From: Paralvinella palmiformis
Lineage: Eukaryota; Annelida; Polychaeta; Terebellida; Alvinellidae
Direction of reading: 5' to 3'
NCBI GenBank assembly: GCA_025642065.1
Contig: JAODUP010000014.1
Coordinates: 1,275,001 to 1,339,000, forward strand
DNA: 64,000 bases
In this document: positions 24,341 through 36,429 of the stretch, in pieces
How positions within the stretch are numbered: the stretch's first letter is position 1
Layout: every line of letters begins with the position of its first letter
Notes under the pieces: model-generated
The model's input: the letters and a program-made list of their open reading frames with translations, nothing else
What the model was told of the DNA's origin: nothing
Databases searched by the model: none
Program-made: the position numbers and the translations under genes

Positions 24341-26152
24341 TTATAGATATCGGAACTTTTTGATGCTGATATTTCCATGATCCACCACGTACAGGTAAGC
24401 GTCTCCGTCAAGCTCTAATCCAATATCCAGGGGCCACCGAATAGGTTCCCACTCACTCCGGATCTCCTTCAGGAGCTGCCCCCGCTCGTCGTATATCCAA
24501 ACGAGACCTGTCAGACAATCGCAGATGATGACGTTGCCACGTTTGTCGACGGACAATCCCCTCAATCCGGCCACAGGATGGCCGTCTTTGGACCGGATCT
24601 GGATCGTAGAGAGCCTTTTTCCGGATCTCGCCTCGTAGACCTTCACCTCCCCGGAGCCCGAGTCGGCCAGGTAATATTTGCCGCCGCGGCAACAGAGACG
24701 CGTCACCGAGCCGACGTCGTCTAGGTCGAGTTTCGTGACGACGTCGACGCGTCGTACGTCGATCTCGAAGAGCTTTCTACCGTCGGCGTACATAATATGA
24801 TCGTCGTCGACCGACGCCACGCTGAGCCAGCGCGCCGTCGAACCGACGCTTGGCGCGTCGGCTGCGATGTCGTAAAGTTTACGACCGGAGAGCACGTGGT
24901 AAACGTAGATACGGTGATGACGTGTGGATGAACTTCCGGTATCGACGGAACTGTGTACGGTGGCGGCGAGGATGTTACTGCGAGCGGCCAGCGCCAGTTG
25001 GTTGTACGAACCTTCCTTCAGCGAGGTCAACTGCTTCACGTACCGCCCGTCGGACAGGAACTCCGCGATGTGTACTCTATAGGCGACGTAGATGATGCAC
25101 TGATCTCGCTTCGTCCCGCTGTCGTCCACGGCGACGGCTAGCGGCCAGAAAGTGGCGTCGTTGAAGGACAACACCGGATCGTTCCGGATGACGTCCAGCG
25201 TGTAGTCTTGGTATAGGTAGCCGTCTGGATCTTGGATGTGCAGCGTGTGAGTGCACGAATGTCGCGGCGTGTACGCATAGACGTACACGGCGTCCCATAC
25301 GTCACGCGTTCCCGTCACCGTCGAGCCGTCGGCGGTTTCCGGATGCCGTTCCGGCGTCATCGTGAAGACCAAATCCGGGATCTTGGTGAAGCAGTCGTTC
25401 CGGGCGGCGCTGATTACGCGTCGGCGGATCTCCATCACGGGGATTGAGATGGAGAGATTGGACTTTAATCCGACGACGAGAGATTTGTCGATCGACAGAC
25501 GACAGTCGCGGATGTTTCCGGTTTGATCCACCACGCTGGACGCGTGACCCAATGAATGCTTGCCGCGGATAAGCGACAACAGGAACGGTTGGAGAGCAAG
25601 TCTTTTCTGTTGATTTTCGCGACTTCTCTTCTCAGAAACAAACAGATCGTCTATCGTTTTGGCGAGAGACACTTTGGACGGAGTCAAAAAGCGATAAGGA
25701 AGGAGATACTGCTTGCTGGATTGACCGGCCGAATCCGGGCCAGATATATTCGGCCTGGATGGATCCCGAATAGTCAACGCCCGGGAAGACTTCTTGGCTA
25801 TTGACGGAACCACCCGCGGTGTCATCACAGTTTGCGTACTTAAGGCTAAATCGATCGCTGACCTGACACGACCTGGCCTATTTCCCTCTGATCCGTGCAG
25901 GTCTGATGTACAGACTGGCTCCGACGAATGACAATCGGTACTGCTTTCTCGTTCTTCTATCAGCGGATCCAGATCTACCTCGATTCCGGAATCGCGGAAC
26001 GTTTGTGGCATTTTTCTCTCTAACCTTCTGACTGAGGCGGGGTCCATATTGGTTCCTGAAGCTATCGCCTTGCATCCGGTACCATCAGCAGAAGAAGACG
26101 AAGATGATGATGAAGATCTTGATGATGAATGATGTAATCTAAGCACTTCCAT
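24341..26152 (-). CDS. NHL-repeat-like beta-propeller protein, 603 aa, single exon
   Basis: An intronless frame of 603 codons, GC-rich in an AT-rich setting. Residues 9-21 are a Ser run encoded by a TCN-type repeat. Residues 30-250 are polar and probably disordered, with no RING, B-box or coiled coil that I can see. From about residue 285 the sequence becomes propeller-like. Blades with the NHL pattern are clearest at 484-515 (CCRGGKYYLADSGSGEVKVY) and 530-556 (LRGLSVDKRGNVIICDCLTG), then 574-600 (PLDIGLELDGDAYLYVVDHG, then ISIKKF). Such propellers bind protein or RNA, and in TRIM-NHL proteins they sit behind a RING ligase domain; here that half is lacking, so a ligase role is not supported. 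M36 is an alternative start with equally good context. The exact subfamily is unknown. Confidence 0.8.
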   Translation of the reverse strand: MEVLRLHHSSSRSSSSSSSSSADGTGCKAIASGTNMDPASVRRLERKMPQTFRDSGIEVDLDPLIEERESSTDCHSSEPVCTSDLHGSEGNRPGRVRSAIDLALSTQTVMTPRVVPSIAKKSSRALTIRDPSRPNISGPDSAGQSSKQYLLPYRFLTPSKVSLAKTIDDLFVSEKRSRENQQKRLALQPFLLSLIRGKHSLGHASSVVDQTGNIRDCRLSIDKSLVVGLKSNLSISIPVMEIRRRVISAARNDCFTKIPDLVFTMTPERHPETADGSTVTGTRDVWDAVYVYAYTPRHSCTHTLHIQDPDGYLYQDYTLDVIRNDPVLSFNDATFWPLAVAVDDSGTKRDQCIIYVAYRVHIAEFLSDGRYVKQLTSLKEGSYNQLALAARSNILAATVHSSVDTGSSSTRHHRIYVYHVLSGRKLYDIAADAPSVGSTARWLSVASVDDDHIMYADGRKLFEIDVRRVDVVTKLDLDDVGSVTRLCCRGGKYYLADSGSGEVKVYEARSGKRLSTIQIRSKDGHPVAGLRGLSVDKRGNVIICDCLTGLVWIYDERGQLLKEIRSEWEPIRWPLDIGLELDGDAYLYVVDHGNISIKKFRYL

Positions 26153-26510
26153 ATTCGACGCTATAAAATCGTCGTCAGAAGCTCATGTATTGCATATGTG
26201 TATTGAAGGTCACTGAAGGTCATAGGTTCACAGTATAGAATCCGGTCAGAGGATGAAGCTCCATACTAGAGCTGTCCTGATGGCGACTCTATTGAAATAT
26301 GGCGTAAATACATGTGTGAATGCTGTTAGATTTCGATCGATATCTCTTGTATACATATTGTTCCACAGCTGCTACTAACATCAAACATATATGTATGCTC
26401 CTGAGTGTATGCTTCTATATGTGTTTGGATGGGTGTGTGTGTGTGTGAGTGTGTGTGTGTGTGTGTGTGTGTATGTACACGTGGGTAAATGTGTGTGTCA
26501 CTGGAGATGT

Positions 26511-26556
<46 letters not shown>

Positions 26557-27181
26557 ATGAAAATTTATTCAACAGAGCATGCACAATCACAGCCATCTAT
26601 CCAATTTCATCATTAGCTGAGCATCTATTATAACACACCGAAATTATAATAATACGTACAATTGTACCTGTCTGGTTCTTAATATGCCGTGGTGGGTAGG
26701 TCGAAATATTCTGGCTTAATGCCAGCTCATCGATGTCTGCGATGGCGATCACCGATTGTCCTTAGTCACTCAGATGGCGCAGATCTGTACAGTAACAACA
26801 GAAGCCGCGGCGCCTTTTGCGAAATCCGCATTTTTCTTAACTCCGCGCCTCGCAACATCCAAGGACACACGCACAATTATAGACGCGCGATTATGTCGTA
26901 TAGCCGTTGTTCCGACACCGGTCTAGCCATGCTCCGTGGGCCACTGGCGTTCGATGGGTACGGATGCCGTACTGGTGGCTCCCCTGGCGTCGCAGCCAAT
27001 GTTTCACTCACGACCTGTTTCGGGAATGGCTAAATATAGATCTGATTGTTTTGACGATCCATCATCTACCCTGGAACGACCGGACTACTATCCATAGGCC
27101 ACTTAACCGAAAATGCTCATATGTGAAAAAACCAAAACATTTTATCCCATAAAGGCAGTGCTACCAGGTTTAAGTTAATTA
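26153..27181. other. Intergenic DNA upstream of the NHL-like gene
   Basis: Holds a (GT)n tract at about 26432-26471 and (AC)n-(AT)n at 26512-26554. The GC-richer part 26690-27070 has overlapping open frames of 81-114 codons on the plus strand but no motif that I recognise. It might be an old repeat. Confidence 0.4.
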
Positions 27182-27373
27182 TCGGGGCGCCTCCGTGGTC
27201 TAATTGGCAAGGCGTTGGTGCACAGATCATTACCACCCGGGTTCGAATCTCGGCGTGGGCATATCTGAAGGTTGTTTCATCTATGACTTCGCTTCATTAC
27301 CTTTGTGGAGGTCGCTCGGCCCATTTAGCCTATCATGTGCACAAAAGTGGCCGCAAAACATCGATCAGCATCA
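27182..27373 (+). mobile_element. tRNA-derived SINE, copy 1
   Basis: The head has pol III A-box (TGGTCTAATTGG) and B-box (GGGTTCGAATCTC) words at tRNA spacing. The body includes CATATCTGAAGG and a GCTCGGCCCATTTAGCC block, and the tail is ATC-rich. It is flanked by TTAAGTTAATTA (27170-27181) and TTAAGCTAATTA (27374-27385), a target-site duplication with one difference. It is not a functional tRNA, since the acceptor arms do not pair fully. Confidence 0.85.
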
Positions 27374-27385
27374 TTAAGCTAATTA

Positions 27386-28508
27386 CTCGCGTGTTAGTCG
27401 TCTCGTTTATCCATTGACTTAGTACGACACAACCGATGTTAAATAGTCGGATATTTCGAGGAGATAATACAATATTCATCGTAGATTGTCTCGATAATAC
27501 AATTCTGGATACGAGCGAGGTGTCTATCATATCGTTTACTTTTTCCTCCAAACAATACACCTGTTCAGTCATCAAACAATAATAATCATCAGACACGACA
27601 ACATATACGGCTCGTATGACGTGGCTAATACTGATGACAATCCACCCCCCAACTAATTGAAGAACGAGTAGAAACATGTTACAAAAAGAACCGCCCACCC
27701 CCCAACAGTCAGCTGTCCGGACTCGTCTCTAATCCACAACATGTGAAGCTTACTGACATTACCGTACGTGTGCGATATGTCATCCAGTTATTGCCAAGCT
27801 TTTGTTATGCTCGTCGTCTGCATACGGTACTGGATGAATTATGATTCGCACACGCACACACACACACACACACACACAAGAGAGAGAGAGAGAGACGAAT
27901 ACTGAATACCGTCTCAGTTTATTTATTTTTGTCTTGTGTTGTTTTTAAGAGACTTACGGGTATTTGAGTACAGGATAATCTGCCAATAAATCACATTTAG
28001 AGACAGTATCAAAAACGACTTACCACACGATTCTCTCTTTCAAGATATCAGAAGTACGGTTTGTTTTGGTTTGTGACACATACTCATCCTACAGATATAC
28101 TTCCGATCATTAATTCTCCAGTAAAGGTTCAAGCCCAAATCGTAGTATCAAAGATGCCATTTAACAGGAACGCCATAATTTAAACAGGTTTATACAAATA
28201 ACGCCGCGTAAGTTGTATTTAAGTCTGTTTTAAATTAGCAGCATTGTTTATAATGATTAAAAATTCTACAGAAGGCAAATCGTATAGTTTCTGTCTCACG
28301 TTTAGCCTTTTTGTTGACCTTGCCGTGATGTCAAGGTCAGCTGATAGGATCCTGAACGGCTGAGTTTCCGACAAAAGGACCAACGAAATGTTGAAATTAG
28401 CTGCTAATGGCTCGGTGTAATTATGGCCATAAATGGTCTCTATTCTTGGACACACACACACACACACACACACACAGCCCCCTCTCCCATAGATATAAAT
28501 ATATATGT

Positions 28509-28551
<43 letters not shown>

Positions 28552-29459
28552 TCTCTCTGTGTGTCTTGGGGGGGGGGATATTTAGGCACACGTTAATTGC
28601 ATATTTCAATTCAGCGGCTGGAAATTTGATATTTCCGCTAAAGTGAAATGTTAATTCGATTACCGATTTTCATTAAACAACACATGTTCTTTAAGGGAAT
28701 AAATTACTTGCTATCTGAATATAAAGTTGTTTGGGAATTTAGTGTTTGGTCTGATCTAAATGCGATCTCAGCAAACGCTGCGAATAAAACCGAATAAATT
28801 TCACTGGCTTTAGATAAGGATTTAAAAAAAAGGTAAAATAGCTTTCAATACGTCTTTATGACATATATAATATCCAATTGTTTGACTTCAAATGTTTACA
28901 GTTGTCAGACATCAAGTCTCCCCCCTCCCTCTCCTCAGATATTCTTTTAAGCTATACTTATGAATAAGCGATAAATATGATAATCGAGCCATAATTAACC
29001 TATTATCTCCATTAAACCAATATATCTCGTCTATAATTGACAGGTTTTCGCCACACCAAAGCCATACGATCAACGCCTTTCCGTATTATAAGCTCCAATA
29101 TAAACAGTGTGTTACAAGCCTTTCTGCGTATGGCAGCGTTATCTGTTCACATAGACGTTCAATAGAATCAATACTCTGAACCATATACGTCCAGCTTTAT
29201 GATGGTTTATCAGTTTGAGCTTTCTTTGAATCTGTGAAGGCTTTCGATTCCTCTATATATGTCTAAATATTGGCACTCTTAATAATGCTTCAATTTGTTA
29301 TGTATTAGGCCAACGATACCTTTCTTCGTGGCTGAAGGACATTCACGATTTTTTAAATTTAATTACATTGCGTTTATTGTTTGTAGAAAAGGAAGACGAC
29401 ACCTAAAGATAATAATATTATCACTTGTCGATTTTACTTCAGAGAGTATTATTATCCCT
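27386..29459. other. Intergenic DNA with several dinucleotide repeats
   Basis: (CA)n-(GA)n at 27850-27895; (AC)n at 28450-28476; (GT)n at 28511-28550 followed by a CT stretch and a G run near 28568-28577. No gene recognised. Confidence 0.5.
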
Positions 29460-29660
29460 GACTCAGACCCGTTTCCACCCAGCACAGATCTCAACTCCCA
29501 AGGAAGCACACAGCGTTACTCAAACACATAGCCATCACGTCCTGTCCAGTTTTCATTTTTGTGGATGAGTGATTCAGTCGCCACATGACAGCATTGCAGC
29601 TCCCGGAGGTTCGAACCCGCGACCCTTCGGCTACGATTTCTGCGCTATCACGGCTTGAGT
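29460..29660 (-). mobile_element. Possible tRNA-derived SINE, second family
   Basis: On the minus strand, GTGATAGCGCAGAAATCG (A-box-like) is followed 25-35 bases later by GGGTTCGAACCTCC (a strong B-box). An unrelated ~130-base body follows, ending in AATAATA. Only one copy is visible here, so the mobile nature is inferred from the tRNA-like head. Confidence 0.4.
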
Positions 29661-29744
29661 TTCGTATTAATGAATCTGATAAGTGAAACAGTATTAATGC
29701 ACCATACACATCTGGTACTGACCACTACAACATTACTTCTGGGT

Positions 29745-29926
<182 letters not shown>

Positions 29927-30977
29927 TATAACAACAACAAAACACGACACAGACAAATAGATCAATAAACCAAATTATCTCTACAAGAAAGCCTATAGTG
30001 TGAATGCTATCTGTAAAACACTCATTTTTATGTAATCATGCTAACCACATTCATGAATTTAAACACAAACGTAATATGGCAGAGATTCATGCCAACAGAC
30101 GTGCATTACACGATCAATGATAAGTCTAAGTAAATGTCAAAGGGCTTTTGTGTTCGGAAATCAGTTGGAGTTGTTCGAGTGTTGATCGACAGAAACACCA
30201 CCCCCCCACCCCACACACCTATACAGCTTAAGCCAATCAGAGGTAGCAATTTCGTTAACGATGAGTTCAAAATAAGGCCACGTTACTATAGTAAGTGTTA
30301 ATAATCTCTATCAAACTTCGATTGAAGCGTTGCGCGTGTATCGCATTACCCGATAGTTTATCATCAATTCCCGGTTTTGGGGGTTAATTTTGTGTTTTAT
30401 TTATTTTCACTCGACGTTCACAACACAAAGTAGATAAAAGCCACGATAAAAAGACGTAACACCATTGTAAAGTGTGAAATATAATATTAGACAGTGAGAA
30501 TAATCTCAAAGAAAATAGAGAATTTATTTTTATATCAGATTTATTTATGAATAAGAATGGTGGTTTATTCACGACTTGGAGATCCCAGATAAGATCACTC
30601 GGTCTCGTCAAGGTTTAAGCGTCTTTCAAGCAAACACGACAGTTGAGCGTTCCCTATGACAGCCAAACTTTTTATTAAATGTAAGAATTAAACGATGTCA
30701 AATCTTGTGTGTCACGTTTCATTTTATTATTTCAATTATTAAAACTTGTTCTTCTACGATTGGAAAGCTACAAGCATTTCGTCAAATGTGAAGGCGTTCG
30801 TGTATTTGATCAACGATATTAATAATCATGTAAAAATGAAGTTTAAATATAGATAGTAATAATATATACACACGTGACTGGTACTTTTTCAGATGAATAT
30901 TTAAACATACCAGGACTCGGTGCAACGACGATAAAAACGTATTCAAATACCAATGCAGGTACAGTAATATACAGGTA

Positions 30978-31033
<56 letters not shown>

Positions 31034-32013
31034 GATATCATGGTTTGTCTAGGTAGTTGAACATTTTCAAATAATAAATTACTGGATAGCAGACTGGCGT
31101 TATAAAACAGATTAATTACCAGATTAAATTTTAAAGCAAATTAAAATGTTATATTGCACACAATCATTAATTACGGGAAATAAGGCCGTGAAGCCTGTTA
31201 TATATATGGTTCTATCGCTGACGTATTTAATGACACTAACAAATGTGTCTATAACCTGCCAAGAGTGATATCATAGAATCTTAAACAAATCTGAAATGAG
31301 TTGTTTCTTATTACTACTTACGATGTACGAATACTGTTTGCATTGTGACTGTATTTTATTAATTTGATCACAGTGTACTAATTGTATGTATTAATCTAGC
31401 TACAGCTAGTTCTATTATTATTGTTGTTGTTATTTATTTATTTCATATTCATAAGAAGATACTATTACAAAAAAAACCCAACTAAATACAAACACAATTG
31501 AACAAGCAAACAGATGTTAAATATATAACAAAATATTATATATTTACCTGTGGTTACCTCAAACGCAAACCCCCAATAAATCGATCAAGCGGGCAATTTG
31601 AAATACAAAGCTACGTTGATAATTCGCAGAGAAGTCGGTGATCTTTCTTAAATAGTAAAAAATCGCATTAATTTATAATGTTATTAGCATTTTTAGATAT
31701 TTAGCAGGTCAATAGCCAATCGTGGTCTGAGGCATTGAAGTTGACTCTGATCATGTCCCACTAAACGATGTTGGCCTCACGGAGTGCTATCTATATCTCA
31801 TTGTAAATAATTATTAAAGTACTAAATGCTATTTAATTGAAGCAATATTGATTTTGCGCTAGTGACAATTGATGGGCGATTTAGTATGGTATAAGTTTAA
31901 AGCTTTCAGGCACAACACCTGAGCGAATGAAGTATACCTAGATGCATTGATATATATCATGCCAACGGAACTATTAAGAAATCTGGTTGTAGCAGAAGGA
32001 ATAGCATATAACT

Positions 32014-32017
<4 letters not shown>
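29927..32017. other. AT-rich intergenic DNA
   Basis: Contains (AT)n at 30979-31028 and little else that I can identify. No gene seen. Confidence 0.5.
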
Positions 32018-32105
<88 letters not shown>

Positions 32106-32125
32106 AGAGAGAGAGAGAGAGAGAG
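32018..32125. repeat. (AT)n-(AG)n microsatellite
   Basis: About 84 bases of AT repeat followed by about 20 bases of AG repeat. Confidence 0.95.
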
Positions 32126-32935
32126 GGGGATAGATAATTAAAATATGAATATAGAATGTTTTTCTAGATTCCGGGTTTTAGATAAGTTACCGAATAAGTA
32201 TCCGAAAATTAATACTTCCAAATGTTAATCTGGGAACGTTTAACCTACTTGAATCGTAAAGCATATCAGTGGCTAAAAGCTGGCTTCTGTCATAACGTTC
32301 TCGTAGTTTGTTATTTCCGATCATAACGTTTGTTCGGATAAATTAGCCACAACCATAGTTCTTTATTATGACCGCTATGACCAGTGACTCCCGATCACGA
32401 TCGCAATAATAATAATCAGGATCATCATGATCATCATGAAACACGATGTTGTTTATTCGTCTAGTGTTTATCCTTCCCAGTTGAAGTAGACATTCCGTTA
32501 CTTCCTCAGTGCTCCATGAAGTCTACAGAATGCAGATTCCGAATAGATAATGTCTTCACATGTTTTCGTGAAGACAACAACGACGACGATAATGATGATG
32601 ATGATGATGCTGGCGATGATCATGATGATGACGATGATGGCGTAAATATCCCCAGATTAAGCTCTAGTTGTTTTTCTATTCTTAAGAAGCCCCACTGACG
32701 TTACTCTCTTTGTCCAACGCAATATATAATAGAATAGTCTAGATCCAGTCTGCAAAAGGTCATAGGAATTCAGTGAGTGGTATCCCTGTCACAACCGAAC
32801 CATTGATAATCAATCAACAATAGAGTGGTGTTAGTTGTTGGGGATTGTTCCATGTCAATATGTACGATATCCCGAATAAACGGTCGACCGACTTAATGCG
32901 GGAGCTGGAGGGTGGGGGGGGAGGGGCAAGGAAGA
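32126..32935. other. Intergenic DNA with a GAT-rich stretch
   Basis: GACGAT/GATGAT triplets at 32578-32642 give an Asp-rich 60-codon frame that is repeat-driven. No gene called. Confidence 0.5.
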
Positions 32936-33130
32936 ATTCCATTAGCTCAGGAGTTAGACCATTGCACTATAAATCTTCAAGTTGTGTGTTCGATGCCGGC
33001 TAACAGCCGCGTTTCCGGGAGTTTCCCCCGGATCTTTTACCAGGCCAGGGTTTGACGTTACGTGCTAGAGGTCTGTGACCAACTTATGTTATCAGTTAGG
33101 CCACGGAGACGACCCCTTATGTGGAGATTT
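32936..33130 (+). mobile_element. Possible tRNA-derived SINE, third family
   Basis: ATTAGCTCAGGAGTTAGACC (A-box-like) and GTGTTCGATGCCGG (B-box-like) are spaced as in a tRNA, followed by a G/C-rich body with GTTTCCGGGAGTTTCCCCC. A single copy in this window and no clear target-site duplication. Confidence 0.4.
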
Positions 33131-33270
33131 ATAATATATTTATGCCAGTATTTTTCTAAATCATGTATGTCTAGACGTTGACGCTGACATATTCCACAAA
33201 CGCAGCTACATCAGTTGATTAAGACTTAAAACTTCCAATACAAAAACAGGGTTAAGTCAGACGTCCATAA

Positions 33271-33397
33271 TTAAAGGAACAGTTCACCTTCATTTTCAGG
33301 GCTGATATAAGTGTGTTCACAAATATCATAAATGGTGTCAAAGTGTTAAAACCATGTAAGCAACTGCTAGCCAAAAATAATTCCAGAACAACAGCTA

Positions 33398-33440
<43 letters not shown>

Positions 33441-34021
33441 TATATTTAATAAAGCGCCCTTACTAGCATCAGCCATTCAAAGGCGCTGTACAAATAATAT
33501 GTAATATAATAATACCCCAAATAATATGTCTGTAAGAACCCTGTAATATTTAAAAATCAGTAATTATTTATCTGTGAAAACGACCTTAAATAGTTGTGTT
33601 TTTAGAAGAGATTTTAAATTTTCAAGAGAAGACGCATTTCTACTATTTGCCGGCAGCCTATTCCACAAAGTGTGAGCTGCAACGCTAAATGCACAATCGT
33701 CGTAATCTCGCTAAATTTACATCATGACTGACATTCAGCCATATCAGCGTGATCCAGAAGAACCTCTACGAGATGAAGATAATTCCGAAAGCGCGAGGAG
33801 AATCGGGAACACTAACTGGTGTCTATGTGAACTCTATGTACTCCTGGCCCAGGTGACGTCAGAGCAGTTGATATTTCCTTCCCGCTTTCGAATCTGGCAT
33901 CTGGTGCAGCCGTAATGGCGGCCCTCCAATAATTTGAATTATTTCCCTATTGAAACTTTTGTTTACTGTTATAAGCATTACATATTTAGGTAATATTATC
34001 TGAGGGAGAATGTCTCTTTAA
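33271..34021 (+). mobile_element. TTAA-bounded repeat with P2X7-intracellular-domain-like fragment, copy 2
   Basis: The left end TTAAAGGAACAGTTC (33271) and the right end, whose complement is TTAAAGAGACATTC, form short imperfect inverted repeats, both starting at TTAA. That is a piggyBac-type target. Inside, 33724-33915 reads MTDIQPYQRDPEEPLRDEDN, then ARRIGNTNWCLCE, before leaving the family. I recognise this as similar to the N-terminal part of P2X7 intracellular-domain proteins, which normally continue with a Cys-rich zinc-binding region that is missing here. A LINE 3' end interrupts the repeat at 33401-33709. Without it the repeat is about 440 bases. Confidence 0.55.
33401..33709 (-). mobile_element. 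LINE family C 3' end, copy 3, inserted in the TTAA repeat
   Basis: Minus-strand translation gives CAFSVAAHTLWNRLPANSRN, then SSLENLKSLLKTQLFKVVF and TDK-stop, followed by the family 3' UTR and an (ATT)n tail at 33401-33440. GCTAAAT occurs on both sides (33394-33400 and 33710-33716), a 7-base target-site duplication. Comparison with the uninterrupted repeat at 5990 supports insertion at this point. Confidence 0.85.
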
Positions 34022-34260
34022 ATTAATTTTTTGAAATGTACGGACATTAGAGAAGTGGGGGTAGGGTAGCATACACCGCTCGATAATGATATAAGTGCAT
34101 TCACAAAATGTTCTCAACCCTCATATAAATCTAAACTTATCATTCTTATGTGAGATAACATAATATAAATTCAATTCTTTTTTATTTTGGTAATCATAAC
34201 GTTTCAAAATAAACCTACCCGTTCTAAAATTTTAATAGAATTTCTTATCAATATTGCTAT

Positions 34261-34382
34261 CATTATGATCATCACAATCGCCATCTTTGTCGTTGACGTC
34301 ATCAAGTTGTCGTCGTTGTGATAATCCTCCTCCTCATCATCATAATCGTAATAATAATAATCATCATCATCACCACCAACAC

Positions 34383-34417
<35 letters not shown>

Positions 34418-34600
34418 CCACCACCACCACCACCATCATCATCATCACATCATTATGATCATCACAATCGCCGTCTTTGTCGTTGACGTTATCACGTTGT
34501 CGTTGTTGTGATAATCCTCCTCCTCATCGTCATCATCATCACCACCACTACCACCATCATCATCATCATCGCCATCATCATCATTATTCTAATCGTCATC
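34261..34600. repeat. 190-bp tandem duplication with (CAT)n/(CAC)n tracts
   Basis: The block beginning CATTATGATCATCACAATCG at 34261 recurs at 34451 with a few substitutions for about 76 bases, period 190. Each copy is followed by CAT/CAC triplet runs. The His-rich frame across it is repeat-driven. Confidence 0.85.
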
Positions 34601-35279
34601 GTTGTAGTGGCCTCGTCACTATGATGTAACAGGATTAGCCTATTGTAGCTATAGACCAAGAAGTGAACATTTACAAGATAATTCTAACATGTTAAAATAT
34701 ATAAATAAATGGAAATCTTTCCTCACAAATGTCTGTATGTGAACATATCTGTAAGACAGAAATCGAAACCAAACTAACTAAAATCATAACTCAATCATTC
34801 ATTTTATTTCCTATACGTGGTAGCATGCTCCTCTTCGGCCAATAAAACCACTTCATCTAGTCGCCATGTTATTATTGCAAAAGTACCTATACGAAACGAA
34901 GAAATAGCCAGGAGAAAAATAGTAATATTTCTTTGGGACATTTTATACAAGCTGGGAATTTATATAAAAAATATACCAAGTAGAGTGATATATAACATTT
35001 ATGCTAAACCACTACATTTACAATCCATGCTTCACTGGAATACCACTGTATATGGCTCTGGCAGGTACTCTGTTCTTCATATAATGAAGCCATTTACACA
35101 CACTGCAATATAAACAGGCTCTTCCTCTACTAAGCTATTTCAAACGGTTTATTTGTTTCCCTGTTTAAGTTCTGAACTACTGGGATATATTCTACGGTGT
35201 TCAACAGTAGTACACCATTTTTTGTGTGTGTTGTCGTTTAGAAGTTAGATTTACATTCCGTTGATGTGCACACGAAGTC
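34601..35279. other. Intergenic DNA, nothing recognised
   Basis: A 98-codon plus frame at 34817-35113 has no motif, splice or composition support and is not called. Confidence 0.45.
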
Positions 35280-35470
35280 TGTAGATGATGATGATGATGA
35301 TTGATGGTTTACGGCCACTTTTGTGCACATGGCAGGCCAAATGGGCCGAGCGACCTCCAACGGTAATGAAGCGAAGTCAAAGATGAAACACCCTTCAGAT
35401 ATGCCCGATTCAAACTCAGGTGGTAGTGATCTGTGGTCCAACGCGCTACCAACTAGACCACGGAGGTCGA
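35280..35470 (-). mobile_element. tRNA-derived SINE, copy 2
   Basis: The reverse complement matches the SINE at 27182: head CCTCCGTGGTCTAGTTGG, a B-box decayed to GAGTTTGAATC, the GCTCGGCCCATTTGG block and an (ATC)n tail (35285-35300 on the plus strand as GATGATGATG). No clear target-site duplication. Confidence 0.85.
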
Positions 35471-36429
35471 GTTAGATTATTCCAAGTTTGTTTTAATGGC
35501 TAACGTACCACCGCTTATGTCTTGATTGCTGTATTTATTGAGAGTCAAGGGAATTATGCGAATTATATGCATTTATTCGGCTGGCTATTTAGCAACGTGT
35601 AAACTTATTTAGCGGTGATATAGGGAAGCTTTTAATTATATTGGTAATGGGATATGGATGTAGAATCCATTCAAATTCCACTTTTGTTCAAATATAATTT
35701 ATAGCTGACCGTAATACTAAGATCTAATACAAGATAGTAAACAATATATGAATTAAAGTTATATACTGAAAGTAATATTGCTAATGTACTCGAACAAACC
35801 GAAAGGTGACACACTGGCACCAAAAAAGATGGCTTCGTAGACAGGTATATTTGATTAATTACGAATACGTCCTAATTCGCAGGACATAATGACGTGCTGC
35901 GGTAGAAATTCAAATCTAAATGGCGCCAGATAACTTCCCCGTCCGGTTTTAAATGGGAATGGCTTTATTTGTTTACATCAGCACAACACAACGTGACGCA
36001 TCACGTAGATACTACAGGGATGTTCATGAATAATGCAATTGGATACCATTAACCGGTTGTCCTAAAAATAATGAAGTTAGAACATGAAACGTTTTCCGGA
36101 GATTATTATTCAACCAGCGCCTCTTCCGACTGTTTAGCTCTTACGGTCTATACTTCCTGTTAAATAAAACGAAGGAAGGAAAGATGGCCAAGAATTTGAT
36201 GAGCTCGCCATCGTTGTCGACTTTAAATAGAAGATAAAAATAACTACAACATTGACAACAACAGACCATCTAGTTCTAATACACTTCGGATGAAAACAAA
36301 ACTACGTGCAACATACAGACAGTATCATGTTATAAATAGTCAAAGTATACAGGACAAAGACGCACGCACGCACGCAGTGACTGGTGAGACACTACACATG
36401 TCTCGGCAAGAAAAGTCGCCACTCTGGAT
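35471..36429. other. Intergenic DNA, nothing recognised
   Basis: No gene or repeat boundary seen; a short ACGC run at 36361-36376. Confidence 0.5.

Noticed and set aside
26689..27152. Overlapping 114- and 81-codon frames in a GC-richer stretch
   Set aside because: No family motif in either frame; GC content alone lengthens open frames.
27190..27260. A tRNA gene at the A/B-box pair
   Set aside because: The acceptor stem does not pair properly, the same sequence recurs three more times with a long common body, and target-site duplications flank it; it is a SINE head.
32516..32698. Asp-rich 60-codon frame
   Set aside because: Produced by GAT/GAC triplet repeats, not by a conserved acidic protein.
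34817..35113. 98-codon plus frame
   Set aside because: AT-rich codon use without recognisable domain; likely chance.
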